Shown here in pieces: positions 11,293 through 23,157 of a DNA stretch of 64,000 nt. The position numbers and the translations under genes are program-made. Origin of the DNA: Prionace glauca (Eukaryota; Chordata; Chondrichthyes; Carcharhiniformes; Carcharhinidae). The first letter of the stretch is position 1; every line of letters begins with the position of its first letter. The stretch lies in the NCBI GenBank assembly GCA_037974335.1, contig CM075760.1, positions 26,695,197 to 26,759,196 of the forward strand, read 5' to 3'. The notes beneath the pieces were generated by a model. The model was not told where the DNA came from. It did not search any database and saw only the letters and a program-made list of their open reading frames with translations.

Positions 11293-11616
11293 CCTCAGCA
11301 CTGATTGACTGAAACTGGATTAGTGTCACTTTTAAATCCCAACTGTAATCACAGTACAGTATTATTTATGTCCAGCACTGACCACATGACAAGAATAAAC
11401 ATGGAAAATCTTGATAATTACTCAATTATCGATGTGTGTTTTCAACAACATGTTCACGTGTCACTCTGTGAAATATAAAATTTTAGGTCATTTATGAATG
11501 TCAAATGATATCCAGAAATACAATTATAATTTAATGAACATTAATTGATTTTGCTTTTCCTTGGGTTTGTGAATATTTAAAATAATGGTGATTTTGTCTC
11601 TATTTTGTGCAGGGAC

Positions 11617-11655
11617 GGTTATTGTATGACACAGCGGACGGAATGTGACACTGTG
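11617..11655 (+). promoter_or_regulatory. JH recombination signal, 23-RSS
   Basis: Nonamer GGTTATTGT (11,617-11,625), a 23-base spacer and the consensus heptamer CACTGTG (11,649-11,655), directly before the J coding sequence. Confidence 0.95.
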
Positions 11656-11703
11656 ACTACTTCGACTACTGGGGACAAGGGACCATGGTGACGGTGACTA
11701 CAG
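11656..11703 (+). CDS. Immunoglobulin heavy-chain J segment
   Basis: It encodes YFDYWGQGTMVTVTT, with the invariant W-G-x-G motif of heavy-chain J regions, and ends at the donor acag|gtaaga in phase 1. After V-D-J joining it supplies the end of CDR3 and FR4. Splicing to CH1 at 22,485 creates the codon GCG. It is the only J in the cluster, as expected for the shark cluster arrangement. Confidence 0.95.
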
Positions 11704-14700
11704 GTAAGAACCATCCACTTATTGAGTAACTGGTTTACATGTGTCTTTGTTTTATATTTTCATCTGTACTAATAATCCATGTGGTAACATAAATGTGAGT
11801 TTGATGGATTCTCGGTTGAGAATTGTTACAATGTTTCCTGTGATTTTGCTGCTAAGGGGTTTTAGAATTCTGCTCTTTCTGGACAATACGTACTGCTGAG
11901 GGATTCAATCCCAAATTGTTGGGATTTTGTGTTTATCTGTTGAGGTTATTGTGTAGTTGGGTTACTTTAAAATCCGAATGTCTGTTATACAATTCAGCGT
12001 TTCTGCAGCGTTTAATCTCGGTGACATCTAGTGGCTGCGGTTTGTACCATCTACTGCACAAGTGTTTGAAATTTAAACCAAAAATTTAAAAAATCTAACA
12101 TTTCTATATTTATCCAGTGAAAATGTTCCACTCACTCACAATGCTGGTGCTGCTGTGCAATATTTTCTGCTTGTTCGAAACATTAATTAGTTTGGTGTTG
12201 GGCGAATTGGCTGGAATTTATATTTAACATTTCTGTAAATGTTATATTTGATTCTGTTGAAAGTGTTTGTAGAATTGTGCTGCGTCTGCCTGAAGCGGGG
12301 TTCAGTCTCTCAGTGATGCGTTTTTTTTTCCTCTGGTGAGGAGATTATAAATCTGGGTGACTTTAAATACGTAAAATTTGTGAATTAATTTTTTGTTTCT
12401 GCATTGTTTGAACTCAGTGACACTGAGCTGTTACACGTTTTGTGATTGAATATGAACATTCTGCGGGTCGCAACTGCTTGATGCATAACTGCAGGGAGAA
12501 ATAAAGCTATTGTATTTGTATGTTTAAAATCTTTAGTCATAACGGCTTAAGCCGCTCGTTCAGAACATAGTTTGTCACTGCATTCAGATTTTGGGGTATC
12601 TGCAATGTTTAATCTCGGTGGCATTTGATGGCTGGAACTTTTACCATCCAAATGTTTAAATATGTTTGAAATATGACCCAATATGAATAAGACGTGATAA
12701 AGTTTCAACGCTAATTTGTTGGACAAATTCCACCTCCTCGCAATGCTATTGCTATTATTCTAGATTTCTGTTTAGTTTAATAATTGGTTTGCTAGATTCG
12801 ATATTGAGATTTATTTTGCAATGTTACATTTGATTCTGTTGAATGGATAATTGATCTGTTTTTCTGTGAAGCGGATTCATTCCCTCATTGATGTGTTTTG
12901 TTGTGTTTCTGCTGAGGAGATTCTGTGGTGCAGTCACTGTGAATGTTTAAAATTTGTGCTATGGTTTGGCTTTGTGGCATTATTTCTGTGTTGTTTAAAT
13001 AGTGTATAACGGTGCCGTTGAGAGTTTAGATGTTTTCTGGTTGAACAGAAACAATCTTTGAGTTTGAAAATCCATGTAGGGAGAAAACAAGCAGGTTGGG
13101 GGGAAAGAACACCTAAAAGATATTACAGCATTTTATAAATTTTAAATAACGCTTACAAATTCAAGTGAGTCATGACTTACAACGCTCATTCGGACACTAA
13201 GTCTTTGCTGCAATCACAAACTTCCCATGAACAAGTTTAATAGTAAAATTAACGTAAATCAAAGAATTATTAATCGGTAATTTAACTCCATATTCACCAC
13301 AGATTATTTTATATTAATAATTTAGCAATAATCCCCTTTAATAGTTCTGTTGTGTATTTCACACAATTAACATTTTCCAGACTGGAAATATTTTGTGACA
13401 ATTCCAGAAGCTATTTCAATGATAACCTGCTGTTTTCACAGCCGTGCTCAGTTGAACAAGATACTTTGCATTAATCGGTACATCCCAGATTAAGTTCACA
13501 TTTACTGGAATACGAGTTTTGCAGAATAATTTCCTTTTTGGAAATTTTTGTATCCGATTATTAATTTTTTTCTATGCAATTGGAACCAGATTATCCGTTC
13601 TAAGTATTTTTTTAAATTAGATACCGAGATAATTAATTACTTTTCACATATCAAAATTTGCGAAATTGTTTAGTGTTCCTCAATTGTTTTTACATTGTTT
13701 ACGCTCAGTGAAACTGAGCAGTTCTGGCGAAATGAAAATAAAATTGCCTTTGAATATTCTTGTAGGGATAAAGCAGAAAAGTTTCGGAAAATAAAATAAA
13801 TACATGTTAGGGCATTTATTCATGTTAACTAATGGTTACATATTAAAATAAATCATGAATTACAATTCACTGTACCTCTGTTAGGGACATTACACTGCCC
13901 TGAATCTGTTATATTCGAAGTCCTCATTTTCAGAAAAATAATTGCCCAGTTTTTGTGATTTGAGACAGTCAGGGAGAAATAGTTAAAAGGCAAAGGGAGT
14001 TTTAAAATGAACATCAGGTTAATTTAAATTTTTATTGATTTTTTCACTGTTGTAATTTGACCTTTGATCAATTAGAATCAAACAGTTTATAAAAATTTGA
14101 CAGACTGAACACAGTTTTCTGACAGATGGAATTCGCTGACACTCAAGTAAAATTGTTCAAATGATTGTCTTTGAATTGTAGTAAAGTGTCAACAGAAACT
14201 GGCTACCGACTGACAATTAAATGCTTGAAATTCAAAAAGATTATATAAAAATAATATGATATTATAAATACTATAAAAATAATATTAGCTCAGCACTTAA
14301 TAACATCATGTCTCCCATTAATGTCAAACACAGAATAAATGACAGAATGGAAGGATAAATGACAGAATGGAAGAATTCATACTAACTGAAGCTTATGTTT
14401 AATTCTTATTAAATATTATAATGAAGAAAAGGTTGAGACTTATATTCTGCATCGTGTTTTTAGCGTTACAGTGGATTTGAATCAATTATCGTCTCTGTGT
14501 TTGCACTGTTTAATTCAGGTCTTCTTTAATTAAACAATGTGTTCAGTAATGAAGTTGTTATATGGGTGGCCTAAATTATTAAATCTAGGAAGCAGTATTA
14601 TTGATTTCAAACGGCCAGGCCGTTACAGTCTGGACAAAGTCAGAAATCTGCATTTTTAACACGTTTGTTCGTTGTAATAAGATATTTGTAGTAAAAGTGA

Positions 14701-16530
14701 AAAAGTAAAATATTACAATGTGATTAGATTTAAGTAAATGAATGACAGATGTTTGAATGTTTCCATTCAGTAATTTGAAATTATAGTTTAACATTGAGAT
14801 TTAATTGTAACCTAATTATTTAACAATGTTGGGGGCAGAAGCACGTTTTGAATGATTGAAAACTCATTTTATTACAGAGAACAGATCAGCTGACAGGAGA
14901 ACTAACTGACAATTAACAATAACTTAAAATGCAATATTAACGCTGATTAGTTCAAAACAAAAGACCTTGAATATTGCACTAGCGTGCAAAATATCATCAG
15001 TCTTAGAGAATATTTAATTGTATCAAAATGAATTCAAAAACAAAACATTTCTTTACTCAGCTGTGCTCGGCTCGATAAATTGTTTTGCCTTGATAATTTT
15101 GTTGATTACATTTAATTAAGAAATTAGATCCAATCAGGTAACGATTTTCAATGTAAATATTTCCCGGTTTGTTTAATTCTTAGTGTGTCACTGTATCTCT
15201 GTTAGGGACATTGAACTGTTACTGTGTCACTGTATCTCTGATAGGGACATTGAACTGTCCTGAATCTGTTATTTTTGCTCATTTTCAGCGAACTTACATT
15301 TTTACACAATTTTCGCGAAGTGATACAGGCAGAGAGAAATAATTAAAAGTCGAGAGGAGTTCTGAAATGAATACCCGTTTAATTTAAAATAGGTTATTGA
15401 TTTTCTGTTGTAACTTGACTATTGATCAATGAGAATCCAACAGTTTGAAATTGACAGATTGAACAGATCTTTCTGCTGGGAACTCGACTGTTGAACTGTT
15501 TGTGTCTGTTCTGTTTCTGGGCGTATGGTCACTGTGTTGGGACCAGGAATCTCCCTGACTGGTTATAAATCTTTTGATTCCTTCTCCTGTCCTGCAAGAA
15601 GTGAAATTTGATTTATTTCTTCAATGCACTTGTATCTGTGGGAAATTTGACTGTTTGACTCGGTGTCTCAGAAATTAAGTCCCTGAAGCATATTGTGTCC
15701 ATCAGTGAAGCAGAAACATCAGACTTTAGAGGGAGAATTGGGTGATTTTTAAGCAGTGATGTACCGGCCTTGGGAATGTTCGATGAACAAATACAAAGTG
15801 AGATTTACTATATTGTGCTCCGTAATACAGCAGCCCCTGAACTGTTTAGTTTGACAGTTGAAGGGTCACATTCACTTGCATATTATTTTTAATCTTCTAA
15901 AGGCATTTTAGAGACATTTGCTCGGCCAGAATTTTTAATCTAATTGTTCCTTCACAAAGTATTGATATGAAGCATCCTTGAATACTTGCAGACATCCGCC
16001 CTGCTGTTAGGCAGGGAGTTCCAGGATTTTGACCCAGCGATTATGAATGAATTGAGAAATTGTTTCAGGTCAGGATGGTGTGTGTTTTGGAGGGAAGCTT
16101 ACAGGTTATAGTGTTTCAGATGGCTGCTGCCCTTGTCCTGTTAGGATGTAAAGGCAGCGGGTTTGGACAGTGTAATCTATGGAGCCTTGGTGAATTGCTG
16201 CAGTGCATGTTGTATATAATGCACACAGTGCTGACACTGCTTGTTAGTGATGGAGAGAGTAAATAGGGTGAATGAGGGGCCGGGTAATCTTGTGGGTGGC
16301 TTTGCCCTGGATTGTGTCAGATTCCGTGAGGTTTTACAAGTTTCTCTCATTGAGGAAAGAGGAAATTATTTAATTGTGACTGACTTGTGAAATATTTAAA
16401 TGTTTTTCCAACCCGTGCCCCACAGTCCGTGTTGTGCTCGCTTGTCACTCCCACTTACTGTGCGAGTGGGTGAGTATGTGTGGAGTGAGGGTGCTTTTCC
16501 AGACTGAATCAGCCAGATAGAGACTTACAC
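11704..16530 (+). other. J-C intron, 5' AT-rich part with internal duplications
   Basis: No gene is seen. A module of about 0.6 kb recurs: 11,980-12,240 and 12,570-12,850 share tttaatctcggtg, gacaaattccac-like words and atatttgattctgttga. Worn related blocks sit near 12,395, 12,960 and 13,680 (cattgttt...actcagtg...actgag). A second pair, 13,865-14,125 and 15,195-15,475, shares gggacattacactg/gaactg, cctgaatctgttat, gggagaaatagttaaaag-like and gaatcaaacagttt-like runs. A local duplication of about 43 bases lies at 15,185-15,270. An enhancer may lie here, but I cannot point to one. Confidence 0.6.
15985..16340 (-). mobile_element. LINE ORF2 C-terminal fragment
   Basis: Read on the minus strand it gives a peptide with CSNSPRLHRLSKPAAF-like text, typical of the end of a common elasmobranch LINE ORF2. 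On the plus strand it shows the antisense landmarks gggagttccaggattttgac and ccttggtgaattgctgcag. Truncated and interrupted by stops. Confidence 0.6.
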
Positions 16531-17395
16531 ACATCACACACTCTCACACACATAAATACACACAGAGAGACGCTCATATTCTCTCACACATACACACGCA
16601 CACTTACTTTCTCTCTCATACGATATCTCACACACATTCTCTTTCTCTCACGGTCTACATACTCTGTCTCAAATACAAATCCAGACATACTCTCGCTCTC
16701 TCAATCAGTCTCTCACATCTCATACACAAAAACACTCACACGCACACAACTCCACACACATTCTCTCTTACACGCAGACACATACACACACATAAGCGTA
16801 GTCTCACGCCCTCACACACGCACTCACTCTCCCAAAGTCTGTCACACACGCTCAAGTTGTCTCACATTTATTCACACACACTCTCTCACAATTCCTCTTG
16901 CACACGCATCTCTCTCTCTCACACACACAGATATTTCTATCTCTGTTGCACAGACTATCTCACACCTGTGCATTCTTGCTGTCACACACTAACTCTCTCA
17001 CACTCTCTCACACACATAGACCTATGCACACACTCTAACTTACACACAGACACAGTCTCTCTCACAAGCACAGTGTCACGCAAACATTCTCTGTCACACA
17101 CACACACACACACACAAACACACACTTTGCTTCTATCACCCACGCACATTGCACACATCTTTCTCACTCACACACAATCCCGTGCACACTTCCACACACA
17201 CATGAACAGTATATTTGCTTTCTAGTAGGCACACTGCCCCCTCTTGCAAACGCAGCCCACTGTCTCACACATGTGCAAACACAATCTATCACACACAGGC
17301 ACCTTCTCACACACATTCACCCCTCTCTCTATCAAACACACACACACACTTTCCATCTCACATACGTCAGAGAGACTGTCATTTACATCATAGAA
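16530..17395. repeat. CA/CTCA-rich low-complexity block in the J-C intron
   Basis: Dense cacaca and ctctcaca runs with a pure (CA)n core near 17,095-17,125. Long open frames here are artefacts of low complexity. Confidence 0.85.
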
Positions 17396-17708
17396 TAGAA
17401 TCACGAGATCCTACAGTACAGAAGGAGGCCATTCAGCCCATCAAGCCTGCATCAACAGGAATCCCACCAAAGCCCTATCCCCATAACCACATGTGTTTAC
17501 TCTAACTAGACCTCCTGAACCTAAGGGGCAATTCCGCACGGCCAGTCCCCTGAACCCAAACGTCTTTGGACTGTGGAAGGAAACAGGAGCATCCGAAGGA
17601 AACCCAAGCAGACACGGGGTGAACTTACTAACTCCATACACAATGACTCATATCGGGAATTGAACTGTGAGGCAGCAGCGCCAATCACTGTGCCACCTCG
17701 GCCACCCC
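17393..17708 (-). mobile_element. HE1-like SINE, reverse orientation
   Basis: It starts with the reverse tail (agaatcacgagatcctacagta), passes through gcccatcaagcctgcatcaac and ctttggactgtggaagg, and ends in the tRNA-like head complement (gggaattgaactgtgaggcagcagcgcc ... ctgtgccacct). Nearly full length but diverged. Confidence 0.75.
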
Positions 17709-18241
17709 GTCCCCCTCCCCCACTAACATTTGAATGAGGGTGGGATCGGGAAGCCCGAGTAAAACTCAAGTGAATAAGTTTCAGCTGGAAATTGTTCTCT
17801 GTTTGGAGTCATATTTAGCACAAAACAAGATGGTGATGGTTGTTGGAGGTCAAACATCTAAGTTGAGAAATCACTGCAGGAGTTCGGCAGGGGACTGTTC
17901 TGGGACCAACAATCTTCTATTGCTTCATCAATGACACATTCCATCCAACATGAGGTCAGAAGTAGGGATTTCCATGTGTTACACCGGACACAAAGACACA
18001 ATCAATAAGAAGGGATCTGGCTGAGACTAAGTCCGCCTGGCTCCCCAATACTGGTGTAAACTTGGTGTTTGATTCCTGTGTGACCCTAGTTTTGCTGGAA
18101 GCTTCCCTTCCAGCTCCCTCAGTCTGTCTATTTGTTCACTGATCCGTGTTTCTGAAAGAAAGGCCCCGACATTAAAGCAGCTGCCCGGTGATCTACACTG
18201 ATTCCTGACTTTACACAGCCCTGTTACTGAAAGCTGATCAA

Positions 18242-20700
18242 TGGAGAGAATCGGGAAAAGATCGATGGAGAGGGAGAGGTGGCTCACTGACTCTCTCACC
18301 CTCACCCACACTGACTCACTCACCCTCAATCTCTCCTCCTCACTCAAATAACTTCACTCACTCACCCTCACTTAATCACCTTCCCTCACTGACACACACT
18401 CTCTCACTCACTCACCCTCATATGTAGAGAATCGGGAAAAGATCGATGGAGAGGGAGAGGAGGAGGTGGCTCACTGACTCTCTCACCCTCACCCTCACTC
18501 ACTCACTCACCCTCAATCTCTCCTCCTCACTTAAATAACTTCACTCACTCACCCTCACTTACCCACCTTCCCTGACTGACACACTCTCACTCACTCACCC
18601 TCATTCACTCACCCTCAATCTCTCATCCTCACTCAAAGAACTTCACTCACTCACCCTCACTTAATCACCTTCCCTCACTGACACACACTCTCTCACTCAC
18701 TCACCCTCATATGTAGAGAATCGGGAAAAGATCGATGGAGAAGGAGAGGAGGAGGTGGCTCACTGACTCTCTCACCCTCACCCTCACTCACTCACTCACC
18801 CTCCATCTCTCATCCTCACTCAAATAACTTCACTCACTCACCCTCAATCTCTCATCCTCACTCAAATAACTTCACTCACTCACCCTCACTTACCCACCTT
18901 CCCTCACTGACACACTCTGATTCACTCAACCTCATTCACTCACCCTCAATCTCTCATCTTCACTCAAAGAACTTCACTCACTCACCCTCAGTTACCAACC
19001 TTCCCTCACTGACGCACTCTCACTCACTCACCCTCATTCACTCACCCTCACTCACTCAACCACAATCACACACCGACAGTCACTCATTCTCATTTACGCT
19101 TACTCACTCGCCCTCATTCACTCACCCTTGCTCACTCATCCACCCTCACGCACTCGCCCTCAAGCACTCCCCCTCACACACTCGCCCTCACACACACTCG
19201 CTCTCATGCACTCGCCCTCACGCACTCATCCTCATGCACTCAACCTCATGCACTCAACCTCATGCACTCAACCTCAAGCACTCAAACTCATGCACTCAAA
19301 CTCAGAAACTCACTGATCCTGATTCACCCTGAGTCACTCACCCTCACACACTCACTCACTCATAATCACTCGCTCATATTCACTTACTCACTCTCATCCA
19401 TCGCCATTCACACTCACACAAGCCACCCTCATTCAACCTCACTCGTTCACTCAAACACACGCCCTGACTCACTCATCCTCACACCCTCACACACTCACTC
19501 ACTCACAATCACTCACTCATATTCACTCACTCACTCTCATCCATCCTCACTCACCCACAAACACTCATTCAACCTCACTCGTGCAACCTCAATCACACAC
19601 CCTGCCTCACTCACTCTCACACCCTGACTGATTCACTCACTCTCACACCCTCAGTCACGCACCCACATTCACTCACTCACTCACACGCACTCACCCTCAC
19701 GCACTCACCCTCACGCGCCCTCATTAACTCACTGTCACTCAGCCACCCACACTCATACACCATCACTCACTCAACCTCACTCACTAAACCTCACTCACTG
19801 AGTTAGACCCTCAGTCAGTCACCAACATTCATACTCACCGTCATTCACTCATCCTACTAATCCACCTTCACTCACCCAGTCTCACTCACTCATCCCACTA
19901 ATCCACCCTCACTCACCCAGTCTCACTCAGTCTCACTCACCCTCACTCACTCACCCCATTCTCTCACACTTATCCCCCCTCACTCATCCAGTCTCACTCC
20001 CTCTCACTCGCACTCCCTCAGTCACCTACCCACTCTCAATCAACCTGACTCACCCCCACAAACTCAAGCTCAATGACCCTCTCTCTGTCTCTCTCACTTG
20101 CGCCATCTCACCCATTCAAACTCACTCAGACTCACGCACTTACATTCACTCACACACCCTCACATCCTCATCATCACTCAACATCACGCACCCTAACTCA
20201 CAAATTCTCAATCACTCGTCCTCATCAAACACCTTCACTCACTCACCCTCACTCTCCCACCCATCCACATTCTCCCTCACACACCACCCTCAGTAACAGA
20301 CCCTGATTCACTCACTCTCACCCCTCACTTACTCAGTTACATTCACTCCCTCACCCTCATTCACTCAATCTCACTCACTTTCACTCGCCCACCTCCACTA
20401 ACCTTCACACATCTTCACTCACTCTCCCTCATACTTTCAATCTTGCTTACCTACACTCATCCAACCACCTTCACTCACATTCAGCCTCCTCCACTCACCT
20501 ACCCTCTCTCACACACCCTCATTTACTCACGCTCTCTCACCCTCACCCACACTTATTCACCATCAATCACTCATCATCACTCAAAGAACTTCACCCACTC
20601 ACGTTCCGTCACACATACACCATCACTCATCCACTCTCACTCATTTAATCACTCACCCTCACACACTCACATTCTCTCACTCACACTCACACTCACTGAA
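18242..20700. repeat. CTCACCC/TCACTCA pyrimidine-C minisatellite array
   Basis: About 2.4 kb built from short units such as cactcaccct and ctcactcact, with almost no G on the plus strand. Embedded in it, a longer unit starting gaatcgggaaaagatcgatg recurs at about 18,250, 18,430 and 18,720, giving a higher-order repeat. It lies inside the J-C intron of cluster 1. Confidence 0.9.
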
Positions 20701-20704
20701 TCTG

Positions 20705-21490
20705 TGTGGTGAGGGTCTGCAACGAGAGAGAAGAAAGATCTCAAGCGGCAGTTTGGTGTTCAAAGGTGGGAGCTGCCCTGGGAGTGCAGAGAGCTGGAGG
20801 GAATCGCTGGGGGCTCGGGGACAGGGACAATGGCAAAGAGTCAGGGGAGAACAGGAGGCGAGGGAAATGGCAGATAGCCGGGGTGGGGGGAGGGCAGAGA
20901 GCCAGGGGAAACAGCAGAGAGCTGGGGGAAGGGCCGAGAGCCGGAGAAAGGGCACATAGCCGGGGAACAGAGCGGAAAGCCGTGGAAAAGAGAAGAGAGA
21001 GAGGGGAAAGGGCAGGGAGCAAGGGGAAAGGGCAGAGAGACCAGTGAAAGGGGAGAGAGCCGAAAGGAAGGGCAGAGAGATGGGGGAAAGGGGAGAAAGA
21101 CGAGGGAAAGGGGAGAGAACAAGGAAAAAGTGCGGGGAGGCACGAAAAAGGGCAGGGAGGCAGGAGAAAGGGCAGAGAGCCAAGGGACAGGGCAGAGAGC
21201 CCAGGGGAAAGGGCAGGAGAATCAGGGGGAAAGGTCAGAGAGCCGGGGGAAAGGAGAAAGAGGGTAGGGAGCAGAGACAGAGGGCAGAGAGCTGAGGGAC
21301 AGCGTAGGGAGCTGAGGGAAAGAACAGAGAGCCGGGGGAGAGGGCACAGAGCTGGAGGAAAGTGTAGAGAACCAGGTGGAAATACAGAGAGCCGGATAAA
21401 AGGGGAAAAGAGCCACCGTGAAAGGCAGAGACCCAGGGGAAAAGGCAAAGAGCTGGGGAAATGGGTAGAGAGCGGGTGATGGATGGGCAG
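20705..21490 (+). repeat. Purine-rich G-cluster array with AGCT motifs, switch-like
   Basis: About 0.8 kb of degenerate units of roughly 20 bases of the form ggggaaagggcagagagcc. The coding strand is almost all A and G. AGCT, the palindromic AID hotspot core, appears seven times, several within gagctggggg or gagctgaggg, which recalls the GAGCT/GGGGT units of mammalian S-mu. The position between JH and CH1 is where a switch region sits. The function is inferred; the sequence shows only composition, motifs and location. Confidence 0.7.
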
Positions 21491-21789
21491 AGTGAGGAGG
21501 TTCAGAATAGACCTAGCACCACAATCGGCTTATCTGTAATCTCAGTGAATGATGGAGGAGACTTCAGGGCCCAAATGGGAAACTCTTGGTATTAATGTAT
21601 GATCCTTCAATGAGTCAGTGTTGGATTTATTTGAATTTATAATCACATTTAGAGTTTCCTGATCATTCAGTAAGTATTCATTCCGGAGGTATTTTTGAAG
21701 CAAAGTCACTAATCTCCGTTTTGTGGATTGAGAGACAGTGAGTTGGAGAGAGGAAGGGGCACCAATCAGTTTGAACCCAGGCAATTTCC

Positions 21790-21920
21790 AAAACTAGTGT
21801 GGAGATGCCGGAGTGAGGTTGGTGTGGGCACAGTAAGGATTCTCACAACACCAGTTTAAAGTCCAACAGGTTTATTTGGAATCACAAGCTGTTGGAGCTC
21901 CCTCATCAGGTGAGTGGATA
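21790..21920 (+). mobile_element. Interspersed elasmobranch repeat
   Basis: It carries the recognisable string tgtggagatgccgga, then aacaccagtttaaagtccaac and tttggaatcacaagctgttgg, ending in tcatcaggtgag. This is a common shark repeat whose class I cannot assign here. Confidence 0.55.
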
Positions 21921-22255
21921 GTCTGAATGAAGGGAGAATTTCTTCATCACAAAGTGTTGTTGTTTGAGAAATAAACAGCGGTTCATCACACACTGCTGTT
22001 GTTGAGAAATAAATAGTTGCTGCAATAATGGAGACAATCTTTGCTGTTCTCTGTTAATCCAATGAATGACATGTCATTGTGAGACTAACAGAATGTGTTT
22101 TTTCTTCCTAATTTGATAGAAGTGGAGACAGCGATATGAGTTTCTACAGAGGTGACAATTCCCAAATGATAGAAGTAACATCATCTCAAAGGCGGATGAA
22201 ATAATTAATCGGGAAAAAATAGGGATAAGTTCATAATTCTAATCAATGTTTGAGA

Positions 22256-22410
22256 TAGAAACATAGAAAATAGAAGCTGAAGTTGGCCATTCGGCCCTTG
22301 GAGCCTACTCCGCCATTCACTTTGGTCAGAGCTCATCACTATCCTGATCACACCTACGACCCATGTCCCTTCATCCCTTTAACACCAAGACCTATATCTA
22401 ATATAGAAAC
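22256..22410 (-). mobile_element. LINE 3' end relic
   Basis: It begins with the tail complement gaaacatagaaaatagaagc, followed by ggccattcggcccttgg and gcctactccgccattcactt. This is a worn CR1-like 3' terminus just before CH1. Confidence 0.6.
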
Positions 22411-22484
22411 CTATTTGTAACAATATGTTTGTTGACTTAATAAACGCAAGAGTCTAACTTGTTCAATTGGCTATTCTTTCCCAG

Positions 22485-22778
22485 CGACACCGTCTCCGCC
22501 CACTCTGTACGGCCTGGTCTCCCCCTGTCAGCAACAGAACTCCGACGGCTCCATCACCTTCGGATGTTTGGCGATGGATTACTCTCCAGATGTTTCCAAA
22601 CTGACCTGGAAGAAAAATGGGCAAACGGTCCTGAGTAAGACTTACCCATCAGTGAGAAACACGAAAGGAACCTACACCCTGAGCAGCCAGTTAACCATCA
22701 GCGACTCAGCGGGAGATTGTCCCAGAATTGACTGTGAGGTTCGACACATCAACACAGCCAAGAGCATTGAAATACCAT
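22485..22778 (+). CDS. IgM heavy chain CH1 exon
   Basis: The acceptor tttcccag precedes it, and it is in phase with the J exon to give [10 protein letters not shown]. The domain has an early cysteine (SPCQQ, the usual light-chain partner region), the first Ig-fold cysteine in FGCLAMDY, tryptophan in LTWKKNG, and the second fold cysteine in IDCEVRH with another nearby (GDCPR). It ends at cat|gtaagt in phase 1. This domain pairs with the light chain. Its counterpart in cluster 2 lies beyond the right edge of the window. Confidence 0.95.
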
Positions 22779-22827
22779 GTAAGTGTTTGGAGCTTGTGTG
22801 AAACAGAAACACTGTGGTTAACATGTA

Positions 22828-23157
22828 CATAAGAACATAAGAACATAAGAAATAGGAGCAGGAGTAGGCCATCTGGCCCTTCGAGCCTGCCCCGCCATTC
22901 AATAAGATCATGGCTGATCTGTCGTGACTCAGCTCCACCTTCCCGCCCTCTCCCCATAACCCTTAATCCCTTCTCTTATCAAAAACCCATCAACCCGTTT
23001 CTTAAAAATATTTAGCGAGGCAGCCTCCACCACTTCAACGGGCAGAGAATTCCAGAGATTCACCACCCTTTGAGTGAAGAAGTTCCTCCTCAACTCTGTT
23101 CTAAACCGCCCCCCCTTTATCTTGAGGCTGTGCCCCCTAGTCCTACTACCCGTGTAG
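22828..23157 (-). mobile_element. CR1-like LINE 3' end in the CH1-CH2 intron
   Basis: Tail complement gaacataagaacataagaa, then the 3' UTR and the last coding residues, in reverse. Nearly identical to the 3' ends at 40,195 and 62,692, so it is young. It breaks off at about 23,157 where an older, different LINE begins. Confidence 0.8.

Noticed and set aside
18242-20700. CRISPR-like array
   Set aside because: Units are short, contiguous and degenerate with no unique spacers; this is a vertebrate minisatellite.
20741-21448. Long minus-strand open frame rich in Pro, Ser, Leu and Phe
   Set aside because: It lies wholly in the purine-rich repeat array; low composition complexity creates open frames in several phases, and no domain is visible.
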